Of a stretch of DNA of 64,000 bases, positions 7,547 to 17,858 are shown in pieces. Location of the stretch: positions 310,001-374,000 of the forward strand of contig DASXUQ010000010.1 in the NCBI GenBank assembly GCA_036504735.1. The letters are read 5' to 3'. Position 1 is the stretch's first letter. Every line of letters begins with the position of its first letter. This DNA comes from a bacterium. Lineage in GTDB: Bacteria; Electryoneota; RPQS01. The position numbers were made by a program, and so were the translations under genes. The notes beneath the pieces were generated by a model. That model was not told the origin of the DNA and searched no databases. It saw only the letters and a list, made by a program, of their open reading frames with translations.

Positions 7547-8476
7547 ATGGGCCTTTTCGATAAAGTAAAGCAAGCTTTCAAGAAAACCCGGGAAGTGCTG
7601 GGCGATAAGATCGCCGCGGTCTTCAGTTCGGGGCGGAAGCTTGATGCGCAGTTGCTGGCGGAACTTGAGGATGTGCTGCTGGCCTCGGATGTCGGCGTGG
7701 AAACGACCGGCGAACTGCTGGCCGGGCTGAAAGAGGCGGGGCGCGAAGATGGCGGCAAGACGGCCCCGGACGTGCTGCTTCGGCAGCAAATTGTCCGCCT
7801 GCTGGAGCAGGCGGAAGGCAGCGCTCCTCCCATGCAGTCTCCGCATGTCATGCTGGTGGTGGGCGTCAACGGCACCGGCAAGACCACGACAATCGGTAAG
7901 TTGGCCCATTTCTACAAGAATCAGGGCAAATCCGTAGTGCTGGCGGCGGCGGATACCTTCCGCGCCGCGGCGATTGAACAGCTTCAGATCTGGGGAGAGC
8001 GGTCCGGGGTTAAGGTGATCGCAGGTTCGATGAATGCCGACTCGGCGGCGGTGGCTTTCGATGCGCTGGACGCGGCTTTGAGCCGCAGCGCGGATGTGTT
8101 GCTGATCGATACCGCTGGACGCCTGCATAACAAAGTTAACCTCATGAAGGAACTGGAAAAGGTTTCCCGCGTCTTAAAGAAGAAAGTACCGACAGCACCG
8201 CACGAAGTACTTCTTGTTTTGGATGCCACAACGGGACAGAATGGCTTGAATCAAGCTCTGGAATTCACGCGTGTGGCTCCAGTGACCGGGTTAGTGCTTA
8301 CTAAGATCGATGGCACCGCCAAGGGAGGTGTCATTCTCTCTATTTCCAAACGGCTGGGAATTCCGATCCGCTATGTGGGATTTGGTGAAGGGATGGAAGA
8401 TCTGGCGCCGTTCAGTGCAGAGAAATTCGCCGAAGGCCTACTGGGTGATTTTGCGCAAACTGCGGCGGGCCAGTGA
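7547..8476 (+). CDS. ftsY: Signal recognition particle receptor FtsY
   Basis: 309 residues. GTPase that docks SRP-ribosome complexes at the inner membrane for cotranslational insertion. A short four-helix N domain ([13 protein letters not shown] onward) precedes the G domain. G1 is GVNGTGKTT at 106-114, followed by the SRP-GTPase box [16 protein letters not shown] (G3 region), [10 protein letters not shown] (G4) and [10 protein letters not shown] at the end. There is no long acidic A domain, as in most non-proteobacterial FtsY. The stop overlaps ribH in a GTGA arrangement. Confidence 0.97.
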   Translation: MGLFDKVKQAFKKTREVLGDKIAAVFSSGRKLDAQLLAELEDVLLASDVGVETTGELLAGLKEAGREDGGKTAPDVLLRQQIVRLLEQAEGSAPPMQSPHVMLVVGVNGTGKTTTIGKLAHFYKNQGKSVVLAAADTFRAAAIEQLQIWGERSGVKVIAGSMNADSAAVAFDALDAALSRSADVLLIDTAGRLHNKVNLMKELEKVSRVLKKKVPTAPHEVLLVLDATTGQNGLNQALEFTRVAPVTGLVLTKIDGTAKGGVILSISKRLGIPIRYVGFGEGMEDLAPFSAEKFAEGLLGDFAQTAAGQ

Positions 8477-8964
8477 AACTCAGCGAACCGACACCACTTG
8501 CCCTCGATGCATCGGGATTGCGCTTTGCGATTGTCGTGGCGCGGTTCAATGAAACCGTCACGCGGGCGCTACTGGACGGCGCGGTGAGCGCGCTGAAGGA
8601 GCGGGGAGCTAAAGAAGATCAAATTGAAGTCGCATGGGTGCCGGGAGCCTTCGAACTGCCGCTGGTAGCGCAGGTTCAGGCCAACCGGTTCGATATTTCA
8701 GCGGTGATTTGCCTCGGGGCGGTGATCCGTGGGGAGACGCCGCACTTTGAGTATGTCAGTCACGCGGCAGCGACAGGAATTTTGCGCGTAAGCCTGGAAT
8801 CCGGCAAGCCAGTGGCCTTCGGAGTGCTGACGACGGATACTCCGGAACAGGCGTATGAACGTGCCGGTGGCAAGGTAGGGAATAAGGGAGCGGATGCGGC
8901 GCTGACCGCGCTGGAAATGGTTCACCTGCTCACGCGGCTGGAGGACACGGCAACACCTTTGTGA
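8473..8964 (+). CDS. ribH: 6,7-dimethyl-8-ribityllumazine synthase
   Basis: 163 residues. Condenses 5-amino-6-ribitylaminouracil with 3,4-dihydroxybutanone-4-phosphate in riboflavin synthesis. The family segments [36 protein letters not shown] (with the acid-base His91) and [12 protein letters not shown] are all present, and the protein ends with the usual ALTALEM helix. It starts with GTG overlapping the ftsY stop codon, so its translation is probably coupled to ftsY. No other rib gene and no FMN riboswitch is visible in this window. Confidence 0.96.
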   Translation: MKLSEPTPLALDASGLRFAIVVARFNETVTRALLDGAVSALKERGAKEDQIEVAWVPGAFELPLVAQVQANRFDISAVICLGAVIRGETPHFEYVSHAAATGILRVSLESGKPVAFGVLTTDTPEQAYERAGGKVGNKGADAALTALEMVHLLTRLEDTATPL

Positions 8965-9013
8965 GTGCTTTCAGAGTCCCTTCCTTCTGCCGAGTGATGA
9001 GGAGCACATTGTT

Positions 9014-11437
9014 ATGAAGTACACAGTTCTGGCGCTTCTGTGCCTGCTGCCGGCCTTACTGTTCGCGCAGGCTTTTCAGTGGACAACGTTCACCTCCACG
9101 TCCAACGTGGTGGATATGGTGGTGTCGCAGGGCAAAGTCTGGACGGCGACCTCGGGTGGCCTGGCCGGTTATGATCCGGTTTCAGGAACATTCGATCTCT
9201 ATACCAATACGCGCGGCCTGGCGATGAACGAATGCGTGGCTGTGGGGACGGATGCGCGCGGCTTTGTCTGGGCGGGCTTGGGCGATGCGCGGATCACGCG
9301 CATTAATCCGACGACCCATGACGTGCGGCAGGTGGTAGATCTGGCCAATGACGTCTTCGAAATCAACGCGATTCTTCCCGTCGGCGATGAGGTTTTTGTC
9401 GCGGCCAACAACGGCATCTACCGCTTTGCCTATTACCGGGTGGTGGATGATTACCGCGTGCTTGAGGCCATAAAGGTTTTGGGGACGTTTCCGGGAGAGA
9501 CGCGCGTCACGTCACTCGCGGTGTCGGGCGGCTATCTCTATGCGGGAACCGCTTCCGGGCTGGCGCGTGTGTCCCTCAGCCTGCCGCAACTGAATGCGCC
9601 GGCGGCCTGGACCACCTTCACCCACGAGAACAGTTCGCTGCCGGAGAACAATGTTGTGGCGCTGCAAGGGTACGCCGATCCGGCGAATCTGCTAAATATT
9701 GCTACGCCGAACTATGTGTCAAGCCTGGTAGACACGGTGTGGACGACGCAGCTCCTGCCGGGCGTGGTGGATTTTGCCGACGAGGATTTTCACTGGGCCG
9801 TCAGCGATACCAACGGAACCAGCCACGTGTGGCACGTGGATGCGCCGCAGGGGCAATGGCAGGCGACCGGCGACGGTCTTCCCAGCGCGATCCGGGTGGC
9901 CGTGGTGCGCTTGAGCGGCGTGAGCATGCTTGTGCTGGGGATGAGCGACAGCGGACAGGGAAGCGGCGGATTAATACTTTCGGCTTCGCCGGGAAACACG
10001 CCGTGGGGAGCACCGGTCAGCGCGCCGGGCATCGGCGGCAATTTCATTACGGCGCTGGGAGTGGATCCGCAGGGCAAACTGTGGGCGGGCGGCTCCGGAT
10101 CGACATCGGGCGTCTATGTGCGGCACGGCGACACGTGGACGAACTTCGACCGCAGCACAGGCTATCAGCATCCGTTTTTCTATGCTCATCCCACCAGCTT
10201 TGCCTTTGATGATTTCGGCGGCACGTGGGCGGGATCGACGGGCAATGGCGTTGCGTGGTTTCACTCGGACAGCATCACTTACTTCAACAATTTCGACTGG
10301 GACACGGCGGGATTTGCGAATGTGGGCGGCACACTGGTTCCGCGGCTGAACGGCCTCAACGACAGTCCCACGCAGGGCAAGTATTACGTCGAGACCTACG
10401 TGGCGCGGGACGCCGGCGGCAATGTATTTATCTCCAACCTCGAGACAAAGACCGGTTACTCGGTGATGGCGGCGTCCAGAGGCTGGATGGCGCACGGCAA
10501 TAATCCTGCGCCGTGGCCTTACTTCCTGCCTCACGGGGTATCGCTGCAGGCGACCACGTATTACTACGCCGTCGGCAGAATGCTCGCGGATCCTTACGAC
10601 AGGTTGTGGATCGGCTCGGGCCGTAATGGCGGATACACGTTTGTGCTGGACACGCGCGGCACGCTAGCGGATACGACCGATGACCAGTGGAGCGCCTTCA
10701 CGCCCAACGAACGGCGGGACAACGTCACCTGCTTCGATCCGATCGACAAGGAAGTTCTCGACTGGACCGTGGACCACCAGGGGTATATGTGGGCAGGCAG
10801 CATCTCGGGCGCGTATTACACGCAGGGCGGCGTGCCCGGCGACCCGACGCTGACGCATTTTATTTGCGTGGCGGATCTGCCGGTGGGACACCGTGTCAAT
10901 GCCATCCACGTGGACGCGCAGGACAATAAGTGGTTCGGCACGGATAACGGCGTGGCGGTGCTGGATAAGAATTTCAACTGGATCTACGTCTTCCAGACGG
11001 CGAACAGCGTCGATCATCCGTCAGGCCTGGTCTCGAACAATGTGCTGGCGATCACATCCAATCCGGAGACGGGGGAGATCTGGATCGGAACGGCAGATGG
11101 ATTGTCGCGGTTTACATCGGCGTTTGTCTCGTCGGGCAGCGGTGATCTCGGATCGCTCTGGCCATATCCGAATCCGTTCCACGCCGACGGTTCGCAACAT
11201 ATGCGGGTGGATCCCGTACGGCTGGGTGGGCGCTTTGACGAGTTTCGCGTTCTGACCATGTCGGGACGGCTGGTACGCAAACTGGATTGGGCCGCTATGA
11301 CCGATCCGGGCAGCACCGGCGGCTGGGACGGACGGAACGACGGCGGTGAGTTTGTGGCCGGTGGAATCTACCTGCTGGTGGCCTCCTCCAACGATGGAAA
11401 GTCCGCCGTGGGCAAAATTGCTGTTCTGGGAAGATAG
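9014..11437 (+). CDS. Exported beta-propeller protein with FlgD-like C-terminal domain
   Basis: 807 residues, function unknown. A signal peptide (about 1-18, ending LLFAQA) is followed by repeats of the two-component-regulator-propeller type. These have the W-x-G-x-x-G spacing in IWAGLGDARI-, LWAGGSGS-, MWAGSISG-, WFGTDNGV- and IWIGTADGLSR-like segments and build one or two propellers over about 20-700. The last 90 residues begin WPYPNPF and contain GWDGRNDGGEFVAGGIY, the FlgD Ig-like domain common at the C-terminus of secreted proteins in FCB bacteria. There is no sensor-kinase part, so it is probably a surface or periplasmic binding or structural protein. GAGGAG lies nine bases before the ATG; recN follows after four bases. 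Confidence 0.8.
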   Translation: MKYTVLALLCLLPALLFAQAFQWTTFTSTSNVVDMVVSQGKVWTATSGGLAGYDPVSGTFDLYTNTRGLAMNECVAVGTDARGFVWAGLGDARITRINPTTHDVRQVVDLANDVFEINAILPVGDEVFVAANNGIYRFAYYRVVDDYRVLEAIKVLGTFPGETRVTSLAVSGGYLYAGTASGLARVSLSLPQLNAPAAWTTFTHENSSLPENNVVALQGYADPANLLNIATPNYVSSLVDTVWTTQLLPGVVDFADEDFHWAVSDTNGTSHVWHVDAPQGQWQATGDGLPSAIRVAVVRLSGVSMLVLGMSDSGQGSGGLILSASPGNTPWGAPVSAPGIGGNFITALGVDPQGKLWAGGSGSTSGVYVRHGDTWTNFDRSTGYQHPFFYAHPTSFAFDDFGGTWAGSTGNGVAWFHSDSITYFNNFDWDTAGFANVGGTLVPRLNGLNDSPTQGKYYVETYVARDAGGNVFISNLETKTGYSVMAASRGWMAHGNNPAPWPYFLPHGVSLQATTYYYAVGRMLADPYDRLWIGSGRNGGYTFVLDTRGTLADTTDDQWSAFTPNERRDNVTCFDPIDKEVLDWTVDHQGYMWAGSISGAYYTQGGVPGDPTLTHFICVADLPVGHRVNAIHVDAQDNKWFGTDNGVAVLDKNFNWIYVFQTANSVDHPSGLVSNNVLAITSNPETGEIWIGTADGLSRFTSAFVSSGSGDLGSLWPYPNPFHADGSQHMRVDPVRLGGRFDEFRVLTMSGRLVRKLDWAAMTDPGSTGGWDGRNDGGEFVAGGIYLLVASSNDGKSAVGKIAVLGR

Positions 11438-11441
11438 GGAG

Positions 11442-13142
11442 ATGCTTCGCCAACTTGTCATTCGGGACTACCTTCTCGTGCGGCGCGCCACGCTGGACTT
11501 CTCCGACGGTCTGACGGTGCTGACCGGCGAGACCGGCGCGGGTAAGAGCATGGTGCTGGGCGCGCTGGATGTGCTGCTGGGTGAACGGGTGCCGAAAGAC
11601 GCCGTAGCGGCCGGAGCCGAGCGCGCCGTCATTGAAGGCACGTTCGTGCTCGAACGGCCCGAACTGCTCAGCGGCGTGATCTCGAAGGATGATTACGATC
11701 TGGACGGCGAATTGCTGCTGCGGCGCGAGATTCCCCGGCAGGGCAGAGTGCGTTCGTGGCTGAATGATCACCCGCTTCCGCAGGATGCGCTGGCAAGATT
11801 GCGCGACGCGCTGTGCGACTTCCACGGACAGCGGGAACACCAGTCACTGTTCAAGCCCGCATTGCAGCTCGAGTTTCTCGATGATTTCGGCGACAACAAG
11901 GCCCATGTTCAAAACATGGCGCGATTGTTTGCGTTGCGGTCCCAGCAGAAGCGTGAACTGGTGGCCGCGCAGGCGGCGCTCAGCGCGCACCGCAAGGACC
12001 GGGCGCTGCTGGAATATCAGCTTGAAGAGATCGAGCGGCTGGGGCTAAAGGCCGGCGAAGAGGAGCAGGTGGAAGCGCGGCTGGCCAAACTTGAAGGCGC
12101 GGAGAAGTTGTCCGCGGAAGCTTCGCGGCTGCTTGGTATACTTTCCGAATCCGAACCGTCGGTGGTCGGGTTGGCGGGAATGGCAAAGATGGTTGCAGCG
12201 GGGATTGTCAAGACGGATCGCGATCTGGCACAAGTGGCGGACGAACTCTCCGAGATTACTTCGCGTTTGAAAGACATCGCCGGGGACGTGCGGCACTATC
12301 TCGACACTCTCAATTTCGATGACGCCGAACTGACGCGGCTGCGCGAGCGGCGCTCGGTCTTGTGGGAACTGCGACGCAAGCACGGCATGAATCTGGAACA
12401 GATTCTGGCGCGGGCCGGAGAATTGAAAACTCTGCTGGAAGAAGGCGAGACCCTTGAACAGCAGTGTGACGATCTCGGGGCGGCGCTAAAAAAGCTGGAC
12501 ACGGAGCTGGTGGCCTCGGCGCAGGAACTGTCGAGGCGGCGGCACGCAGCGGCGGGAGAATTTGCGCAGCGCGTGGTAACGGCCCTGAGGCCGCTGGGAT
12601 TTCCCGAGCCGCAATTCCTCGTTCCGGTGCAGACGCTGCCCGAGCCGTTTGATCCCGAGCAGATCGGTTCGAGCGGCGCGGACAAGGTGGAGTATCAGTT
12701 TTCCGCCAATCCGGGCAGCAAGCCTTCTCCCATCGGCGCGGTGGCCTCGGGCGGAGAATCGTCCCGCGTCACGCTGGCGATCAAGACCGTGCTTTCGGAG
12801 AAGGCCGAGTATCCGATGATGGTCTACGACGAAATCGACCTTGGTATTTCGGGTCGCGTCGCCGATCAGGTTGGTAAGGCACTGGCGCATCTGTCGCGCC
12901 GCCATCAGGTGCTGGTGATCACGCACCTCCCGCAAATTGCATCACGCGCGGACCAGCATCTGGCGATCCGCAAATCATCTCACGGTGACACAACAGAGAC
13001 GACGGCCCGCTTCCTGTCGGATGACGAGCGGATTCAGGCCATCGCCGCGCTCATCGCCGGGGCAAAGATCACCGATCAATCCCTCGCTTCGGCCAGCGAA
13101 CTGCTGCGCCAGAGCGGCAAACTCAAAAGCCTTTCCTCTTAA
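11442..13142 (+). CDS. recN: DNA repair protein RecN
   Basis: 566 residues. SMC-like ATPase acting in recombinational repair of double-strand breaks. Walker A is GETGAGKS at 29-36, with the N-terminal DFSDGLTVL typical of RecN. Two long coiled-coil arms occupy about 155-370. The ABC signature ASGGESSR is followed by Walker B in MVYDEIDLGISG, where RecN usually has FDE-x-D-x-GVSG; both acidic residues are present. The H-loop lies in LVITHLPQIA. The ATG at 11442 fits the canonical RecN N-terminus; the frame is open further upstream inside the propeller gene but encodes nothing RecN-like there. Confidence 0.96.
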   Translation: MLRQLVIRDYLLVRRATLDFSDGLTVLTGETGAGKSMVLGALDVLLGERVPKDAVAAGAERAVIEGTFVLERPELLSGVISKDDYDLDGELLLRREIPRQGRVRSWLNDHPLPQDALARLRDALCDFHGQREHQSLFKPALQLEFLDDFGDNKAHVQNMARLFALRSQQKRELVAAQAALSAHRKDRALLEYQLEEIERLGLKAGEEEQVEARLAKLEGAEKLSAEASRLLGILSESEPSVVGLAGMAKMVAAGIVKTDRDLAQVADELSEITSRLKDIAGDVRHYLDTLNFDDAELTRLRERRSVLWELRRKHGMNLEQILARAGELKTLLEEGETLEQQCDDLGAALKKLDTELVASAQELSRRRHAAAGEFAQRVVTALRPLGFPEPQFLVPVQTLPEPFDPEQIGSSGADKVEYQFSANPGSKPSPIGAVASGGESSRVTLAIKTVLSEKAEYPMMVYDEIDLGISGRVADQVGKALAHLSRRHQVLVITHLPQIASRADQHLAIRKSSHGDTTETTARFLSDDERIQAIAALIAGAKITDQSLASASELLRQSGKLKSLSS

Positions 13143-13143
13143 T

Positions 13144-14406
13144 TTGGATAAATTGGTAATTCAGGGCGGCCAACCGCTCGAAGGCGAAATCCGCATTTCC
13201 GGCTCGAAGAATGCCACGCTGCCGCTTCTTGCCGCGACGCTGCTTGCCCCGGGCAAGTACCGCTTTACAAATGTGCCGCGTCTGGCGGACGTGCGTACCA
13301 TGTCCCATCTGTTGCGCATTCTGGGCGCGCAAGTGGATGAAAAAGAGCATGAGCTGGTGATTGACACCGCGTACGCTCGCTACAACGAAGCTCCCTACGA
13401 GCTGGTGAAGACCATGCGTGCGAGCTTTTATGTGCTCGGCCCATTGGTGGCGCGGCACAAGGAAGCCCGGGTATCGATGCCCGGCGGCTGCGCGTGGGGG
13501 CCGCGCCCGGTGGATCTGCACATCAAAGGGCTTGAGGCGCTCGGCGCAATCACAGACCTTGAGGAAGGCTTTGTGGTGGCGCGCGCGGAAAAGCTGCGCG
13601 GCGCAACCTTTGAGTTTCCGATTTCCAGCGTCGGCGCAACGGGGAATGTGCTGATGGCGTCCGTGCTGGCTTCAGGCCGGACCGTGCTGAAGAACTGTGC
13701 CGTGGAACCGGAGATCTCGCAGCTTGCCAAGTTTCTGACGCGGATGGGCGCGGACATCGACGGCATCGGCACGCGGGAGATGGTGATCAAGGGCGTCACG
13801 GAACTGCATCCGGTGGATGCGGAGATGATTCCCGACCGCATCGAGACCGGAACCTATCTGTGCGCCGTGGGCATGGCCGGTGGCCGGGTGAAACTCGATC
13901 ACTGCGAGCCGCGCCACGTGGAGTGTCCGCTCGAGCGCGCAAAGGATATGGGGCTGCATATCGAATCCGACGGGGATTCGGTGACGGTGGAACGGCGCTC
14001 TTCCAAACTGATTCCGATTGATCTAACCACGGAGCCTTATCCGGGATTTCCGACGGATTTGCAGGCGCCGTTCATGGCGATGGCCAGCCTGGCCGACGGC
14101 ACGAGCCGTATCACCGATACGGTGTATCGCGACCGTTTTACCCATGTGGCCGAGCTTGCCCGGCTCGGCGCGAAGATCTCCATGCAGGAAAACACGGCCG
14201 AGATCAGCGGCATCGCGGAACTGAAAGGCGCTCCGGTGATGTCGACGGATCTGCGCGCGTCGGTGTGCCTTGTGCTGGCCGGTCTTGCGGCGCGCGGCAC
14301 CACCGAAGTCAAACGCATCTACCACCTCGACCGCGGCTATGAGAAGATCGAAGAGAAGCTGTCAAAGGTCGGCGCGCGAATTTCGCGCGAGGAAGGCGAG
14401 TTGTGA
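13144..14406 (+). CDS. murA: UDP-N-acetylglucosamine 1-carboxyvinyltransferase MurA
   Basis: 420 residues from a TTG start. First committed step of peptidoglycan synthesis: transfer of enolpyruvate from PEP to UDP-GlcNAc. The family N-terminus DKLVIQGGQPLEGEI with GSKNATLPLL begins right after the TTG. The PEP-binding cysteine is Cys116 in PGGCAWG, so a fosfomycin-sensitive type is expected. DRIETGTYLCA and the late LRASVCLVLAGL are present. The TTG is one base after the recN stop and lacks an obvious Shine-Dalgarno sequence, so initiation probably depends on ribosomes finishing recN. The only longer reading of the frame would start deep within recN, which the family length does not support. 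Confidence 0.93.
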   Translation: MDKLVIQGGQPLEGEIRISGSKNATLPLLAATLLAPGKYRFTNVPRLADVRTMSHLLRILGAQVDEKEHELVIDTAYARYNEAPYELVKTMRASFYVLGPLVARHKEARVSMPGGCAWGPRPVDLHIKGLEALGAITDLEEGFVVARAEKLRGATFEFPISSVGATGNVLMASVLASGRTVLKNCAVEPEISQLAKFLTRMGADIDGIGTREMVIKGVTELHPVDAEMIPDRIETGTYLCAVGMAGGRVKLDHCEPRHVECPLERAKDMGLHIESDGDSVTVERRSSKLIPIDLTTEPYPGFPTDLQAPFMAMASLADGTSRITDTVYRDRFTHVAELARLGAKISMQENTAEISGIAELKGAPVMSTDLRASVCLVLAGLAARGTTEVKRIYHLDRGYEKIEEKLSKVGARISREEGEL

Positions 14407-17400
14407 GCGCGGGCTTTGTCCATCTTCATAATCATTCCGAATACAGTCTGTTAGATGGCGCGTGCAAGGTGGGTGAGCTGATTCAGCGCACCAAGGAACT
14501 TGGCATGAACGCGCTGGCCCTGACGGACCACGGCGCGCTGTTCGGCGCGATGGAATTCTATTTTGCCGCGAAGAAGGCCGACGTCAAGCCGATCATCGGC
14601 TGCGAAACGTACATCTGCTCCAACCGCAAGGACCGGGGATCGCCCGGCGGACGATGGGGCGATTATGCCAACCATCTGCTGCTGCTGGCGAAGAACGAGA
14701 CCGGTTACCGCAATCTCGTCAAGCTTTCGTCCATCGGTTACACCGAAGGGTTTTATTACCGTCCGCGGATCGACCACGAGATGCTGGCGAAATATTCCGA
14801 GGGATTGATCGCCACGTCGGGCTGCCTGGCGGCGGAGATTCCCACACTGCTGCTGAACGAGGACGAAGAGGGGGCGTGGAAGAAGGCCGGATGGTACCGC
14901 GAGGTTTTCGGCGACGATTTTTATATCGAGTTGCAGTGGCACAATCTGGAGGAGGACCGCAAGGTCTTCTCCAAGTTGCAATCGCTGTCGAAGAAGCTGG
15001 GCTCGCGGCTGGTCGGCACCAACGACACGCATTACCTGAAGCGCGAACACGCCGAAGCGCACGACATGCTGCTATGCATCGGCACCGGCGCCAACGTTGC
15101 GGATCAGAACCGGTTGCGGTTCGACACGCAGGAGTTTTATCTCAAGACTCCCGACGAGATGCGCGAGCTGTTCCGCGACTGCGACGAGGCCGTGGCAAGC
15201 ACGGTGGAGATCGCCGACAAGTGCGACATCAAGCTGGACTTTTCCAAGCGCCATTTGCCGCGTTTTCCGCTGCCGGACGGCGAGACGGATGAGGTGTCGT
15301 TTCTGACCAAGCTGGCGCGTGCGGGAGTGGCGCGGCGCTATCCCAATGCGGGCCGGGACATTGAAGAGCGCTTGACCTTCGAACTGAACATGATTGAGCG
15401 CATGGGCTTTCCGGGCTACTTTCTCATCGTCTCCGACTTCATTCATTACGCGCGCAAAATCGGCGTGGCGGTGGGGCCGGGGCGCGGCTCGGCGGCGGGT
15501 TCGCTGGTGTGTTACGCGCTGGGGATTACGGACATCGATCCGCTGCGCTTCGAATTGTATTTTGAGCGCTTCCTGAATCCCGAGCGCATTTCGATGCCCG
15601 ATATCGATATCGACTTTCAGGATGAGAGCCGCGCACAGATCATCGACTACGTCAAGGCCAAGTACGGCGCGGAATCGGTCACGCAGATCATCACGTTCGG
15701 AAGGCTGAAGGCGCGCGCCGTGATTCGCGACATTGGCCGCGTGATGGGCGTCAGCTACGGCGACGTGGACAAGCTCGCCAAAAAGATTCCCGAAGGCCCC
15801 AACGTCAAACTGAATGCTCCCGACGGGGGAAGCGCACGCAGCGCGCGCAAGGACAATCCGGAACTGGATGCGCTGCTGCAGGAACGGTCGGATTACCGCA
15901 AGATCTTTGAGGTCGGCGAGGTGCTGGAAGGCACGTGCCGCCACGCGTCGACGCACGCGGCCGGTGTGGTGATTACGCCGGGGCCGCTCACCGATTACGT
16001 GCCGCTCTACAAGCAGTCCGACGGCAGCATCACCACCCAGTTCGACATGAGCATCGTCGAGAAGATCGGCCTGCTCAAGATGGACTTCCTCGGGCTGCGC
16101 ACGCTGAGCGTTCTTTCCCGCGCTCTCGACATGATCAAGGCGCGCGGCATCGAGGTGAACCTGCAGACGATTCTTGAAGAAAGCGATCCGAAGACGTACG
16201 AGCTTTTGTCCCGCGGTGATACCATCGGCGTGTTCCAGCTTGAAAGTCGCGGCATGCGGGACTGGCTGTCCAAACTGAAGCCCACGTGCCTGGACGACAT
16301 CGTGGCCATGGTGGCGCTCTACCGCCCGGGTCCGATGGACATGATCGGCGACTTTGTCAAGCGCAAACACGGGCAGGAGAAGATTTCTTATCTGCATCCG
16401 AAGCTGGAGCCGATCCTCAAGACCACCTACGGCATTGCGGTCTATCAGGAGCAGGTGCTGGCGATTGCGCGCGACATGGCCGGCTTCTCCCTCGGACGCG
16501 CCGACATCCTGCGCCGCGCGATGGGAAAGAAAGATCCCAAAGAGCTGGCGCGGATGAAGGAAGAGTTTATTACGGGCTGCAAGGCGACTCACAAGATAAG
16601 CCAGGCGAACGCCCAGCAGCTTTACGATCAAGTAGAGAAATTTGCGGGCTACGGCTTCAACAAGGCGCACGCCGCCTGTTACGGAGTGCTGGCCTATCAG
16701 ACGGCTTATCTGAAGGCGCATTTCACCGCTGAATTCATGGCGGCGGAAATGACGTCGTGGCACGGTGAGACGCGGGTGATGCCCAAGCTCATCAATGAGT
16801 GCCGCCGGTTTGGCGTCTCCATGCTGCCGCCGGACGTGAATGTGTCGGAGCGATTCTTCACGGTAGAAGAAGGCAAAATTCGCTGCGGCCTTGAAGCCGT
16901 CAAGAATGTCGGCGGCGGACCGATTGTCGCGATCCTGGATGCGCGGACAGAAGGCGGACCCTTTAAGACCTTTTATGATTTCGCGGCGCGGGTGGACACC
17001 AAGCAGGTGAACCGCAAGGCGATGGAAAGTCTGATCGGCTCGGGTGCGCTGGACAGCCTTGGCGGACACCGCGCGCAATACATGGCCGCGCTGGATCAGT
17101 TCTTTGCCTATGCCGTGCAGTCGGGCCGGGAACGCGATCTGGGACAGTCGTCCCTCTTCGGCGGGGGAAGCCCGGGCAATTCGCACGTGCGGGAACCGAT
17201 GCTGCCGGACATTCCGCAGTATTCTGCCGATCAGAAGCTGAGCCTCGAGAAAGACCTTGTGGGCTTCTATGTGTCCGGCCATCCGCTGGACGACGTGCGC
17301 GACGAGATCGAGCACTTGTCCACGGCCACGCTCGGAGACACGTCTGAACTTGGCGATCAGCAAATGGTGCGCCTGGCCGGTGTGGTGACCGACGTGCGCC

Positions 17401-17858
17401 GTTCGCAGACGCGCAAAGGCAAGGCGATGGCTTCGGTGACGCTCGAAGACTTTACCGGCTCCGGCGAACTGCTGGTGTTCGGCGACGTCCTGGAGCAGTA
17501 CGCGCCGCTGCTGCGCAAGGAAGCGAAGTTGGTTTTCAATACGCGGGTGAGCTGCCGGGAAGATGAAGACCCCAAGTTCATTACGCAGGATATTCTGACA
17601 ATTGACCAGGCCAAAGCGGCCTTCGCCCGCAGCTTGTGGCTCACGCTGAACGAGACGAGTCTTCCCGAGTCCACACTTGACGCGCTCGAGGAACTATTTT
17701 TGAGGCACTCCGGAAACGTGCCGGTCTACTTTAAGGTCCAGCAGAACGGCCAGACGCGCGTGGTGGAATCGCGCCGCTACCGTTTGAAAACGTCCGTAGA
17801 AGTGCTCAAACAGGTTCAGGATATGCTCGGGATTTCCGAAGTCAAGGTGGGGAAGTGA
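14403..17858 (+). CDS. dnaE: DNA polymerase III alpha subunit
   Basis: 1151 residues, GTG start overlapping the murA stop. Replicative polymerase of the DnaE1 type. An N-terminal PHP domain starts HLHNHSEYSLLDGA. The catalytic aspartates are Asp400 and Asp402 in DIDID and Asp561 in KMDFLGLRTL, matching E. coli 401, 403 and 555. The fingers region contains GPGRGSAAGSLV and HASTHAAGV. A helix-hairpin-helix region (about 830-900) precedes an OB domain with RLAGVVTDVRR, and the C-terminal tail is short. PHP-domain metal ligands look mostly intact. It is followed by rimO with a 4-base overlap, in a chain of coupled genes. Confidence 0.97.
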   Translation: MSAGFVHLHNHSEYSLLDGACKVGELIQRTKELGMNALALTDHGALFGAMEFYFAAKKADVKPIIGCETYICSNRKDRGSPGGRWGDYANHLLLLAKNETGYRNLVKLSSIGYTEGFYYRPRIDHEMLAKYSEGLIATSGCLAAEIPTLLLNEDEEGAWKKAGWYREVFGDDFYIELQWHNLEEDRKVFSKLQSLSKKLGSRLVGTNDTHYLKREHAEAHDMLLCIGTGANVADQNRLRFDTQEFYLKTPDEMRELFRDCDEAVASTVEIADKCDIKLDFSKRHLPRFPLPDGETDEVSFLTKLARAGVARRYPNAGRDIEERLTFELNMIERMGFPGYFLIVSDFIHYARKIGVAVGPGRGSAAGSLVCYALGITDIDPLRFELYFERFLNPERISMPDIDIDFQDESRAQIIDYVKAKYGAESVTQIITFGRLKARAVIRDIGRVMGVSYGDVDKLAKKIPEGPNVKLNAPDGGSARSARKDNPELDALLQERSDYRKIFEVGEVLEGTCRHASTHAAGVVITPGPLTDYVPLYKQSDGSITTQFDMSIVEKIGLLKMDFLGLRTLSVLSRALDMIKARGIEVNLQTILEESDPKTYELLSRGDTIGVFQLESRGMRDWLSKLKPTCLDDIVAMVALYRPGPMDMIGDFVKRKHGQEKISYLHPKLEPILKTTYGIAVYQEQVLAIARDMAGFSLGRADILRRAMGKKDPKELARMKEEFITGCKATHKISQANAQQLYDQVEKFAGYGFNKAHAACYGVLAYQTAYLKAHFTAEFMAAEMTSWHGETRVMPKLINECRRFGVSMLPPDVNVSERFFTVEEGKIRCGLEAVKNVGGGPIVAILDARTEGGPFKTFYDFAARVDTKQVNRKAMESLIGSGALDSLGGHRAQYMAALDQFFAYAVQSGRERDLGQSSLFGGGSPGNSHVREPMLPDIPQYSADQKLSLEKDLVGFYVSGHPLDDVRDEIEHLSTATLGDTSELGDQQMVRLAGVVTDVRRSQTRKGKAMASVTLEDFTGSGELLVFGDVLEQYAPLLRKEAKLVFNTRVSCREDEDPKFITQDILTIDQAKAAFARSLWLTLNETSLPESTLDALEELFLRHSGNVPVYFKVQQNGQTRVVESRRYRLKTSVEVLKQVQDMLGISEVKVGK

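Noticed and set aside
12937-13143. An N-terminal extension of murA inside recN
   Set aside because: The frame is open, but the sequence is Arg/Ser/Pro-rich and unlike MurA. The family N-terminus begins at the TTG at 13144 and gives the expected length.
15072-17363. A 763-codon open frame on the minus strand opposite dnaE
   Set aside because: It is a consequence of G/C-biased third codon positions in dnaE. The protein is His/Arg/Gln-rich without family motifs, while dnaE has all of its own. Similar antisense frames opposite purH (22012-23892), mrdA (26553-28256) and atpD (54688-56316) were rejected for the same reason.
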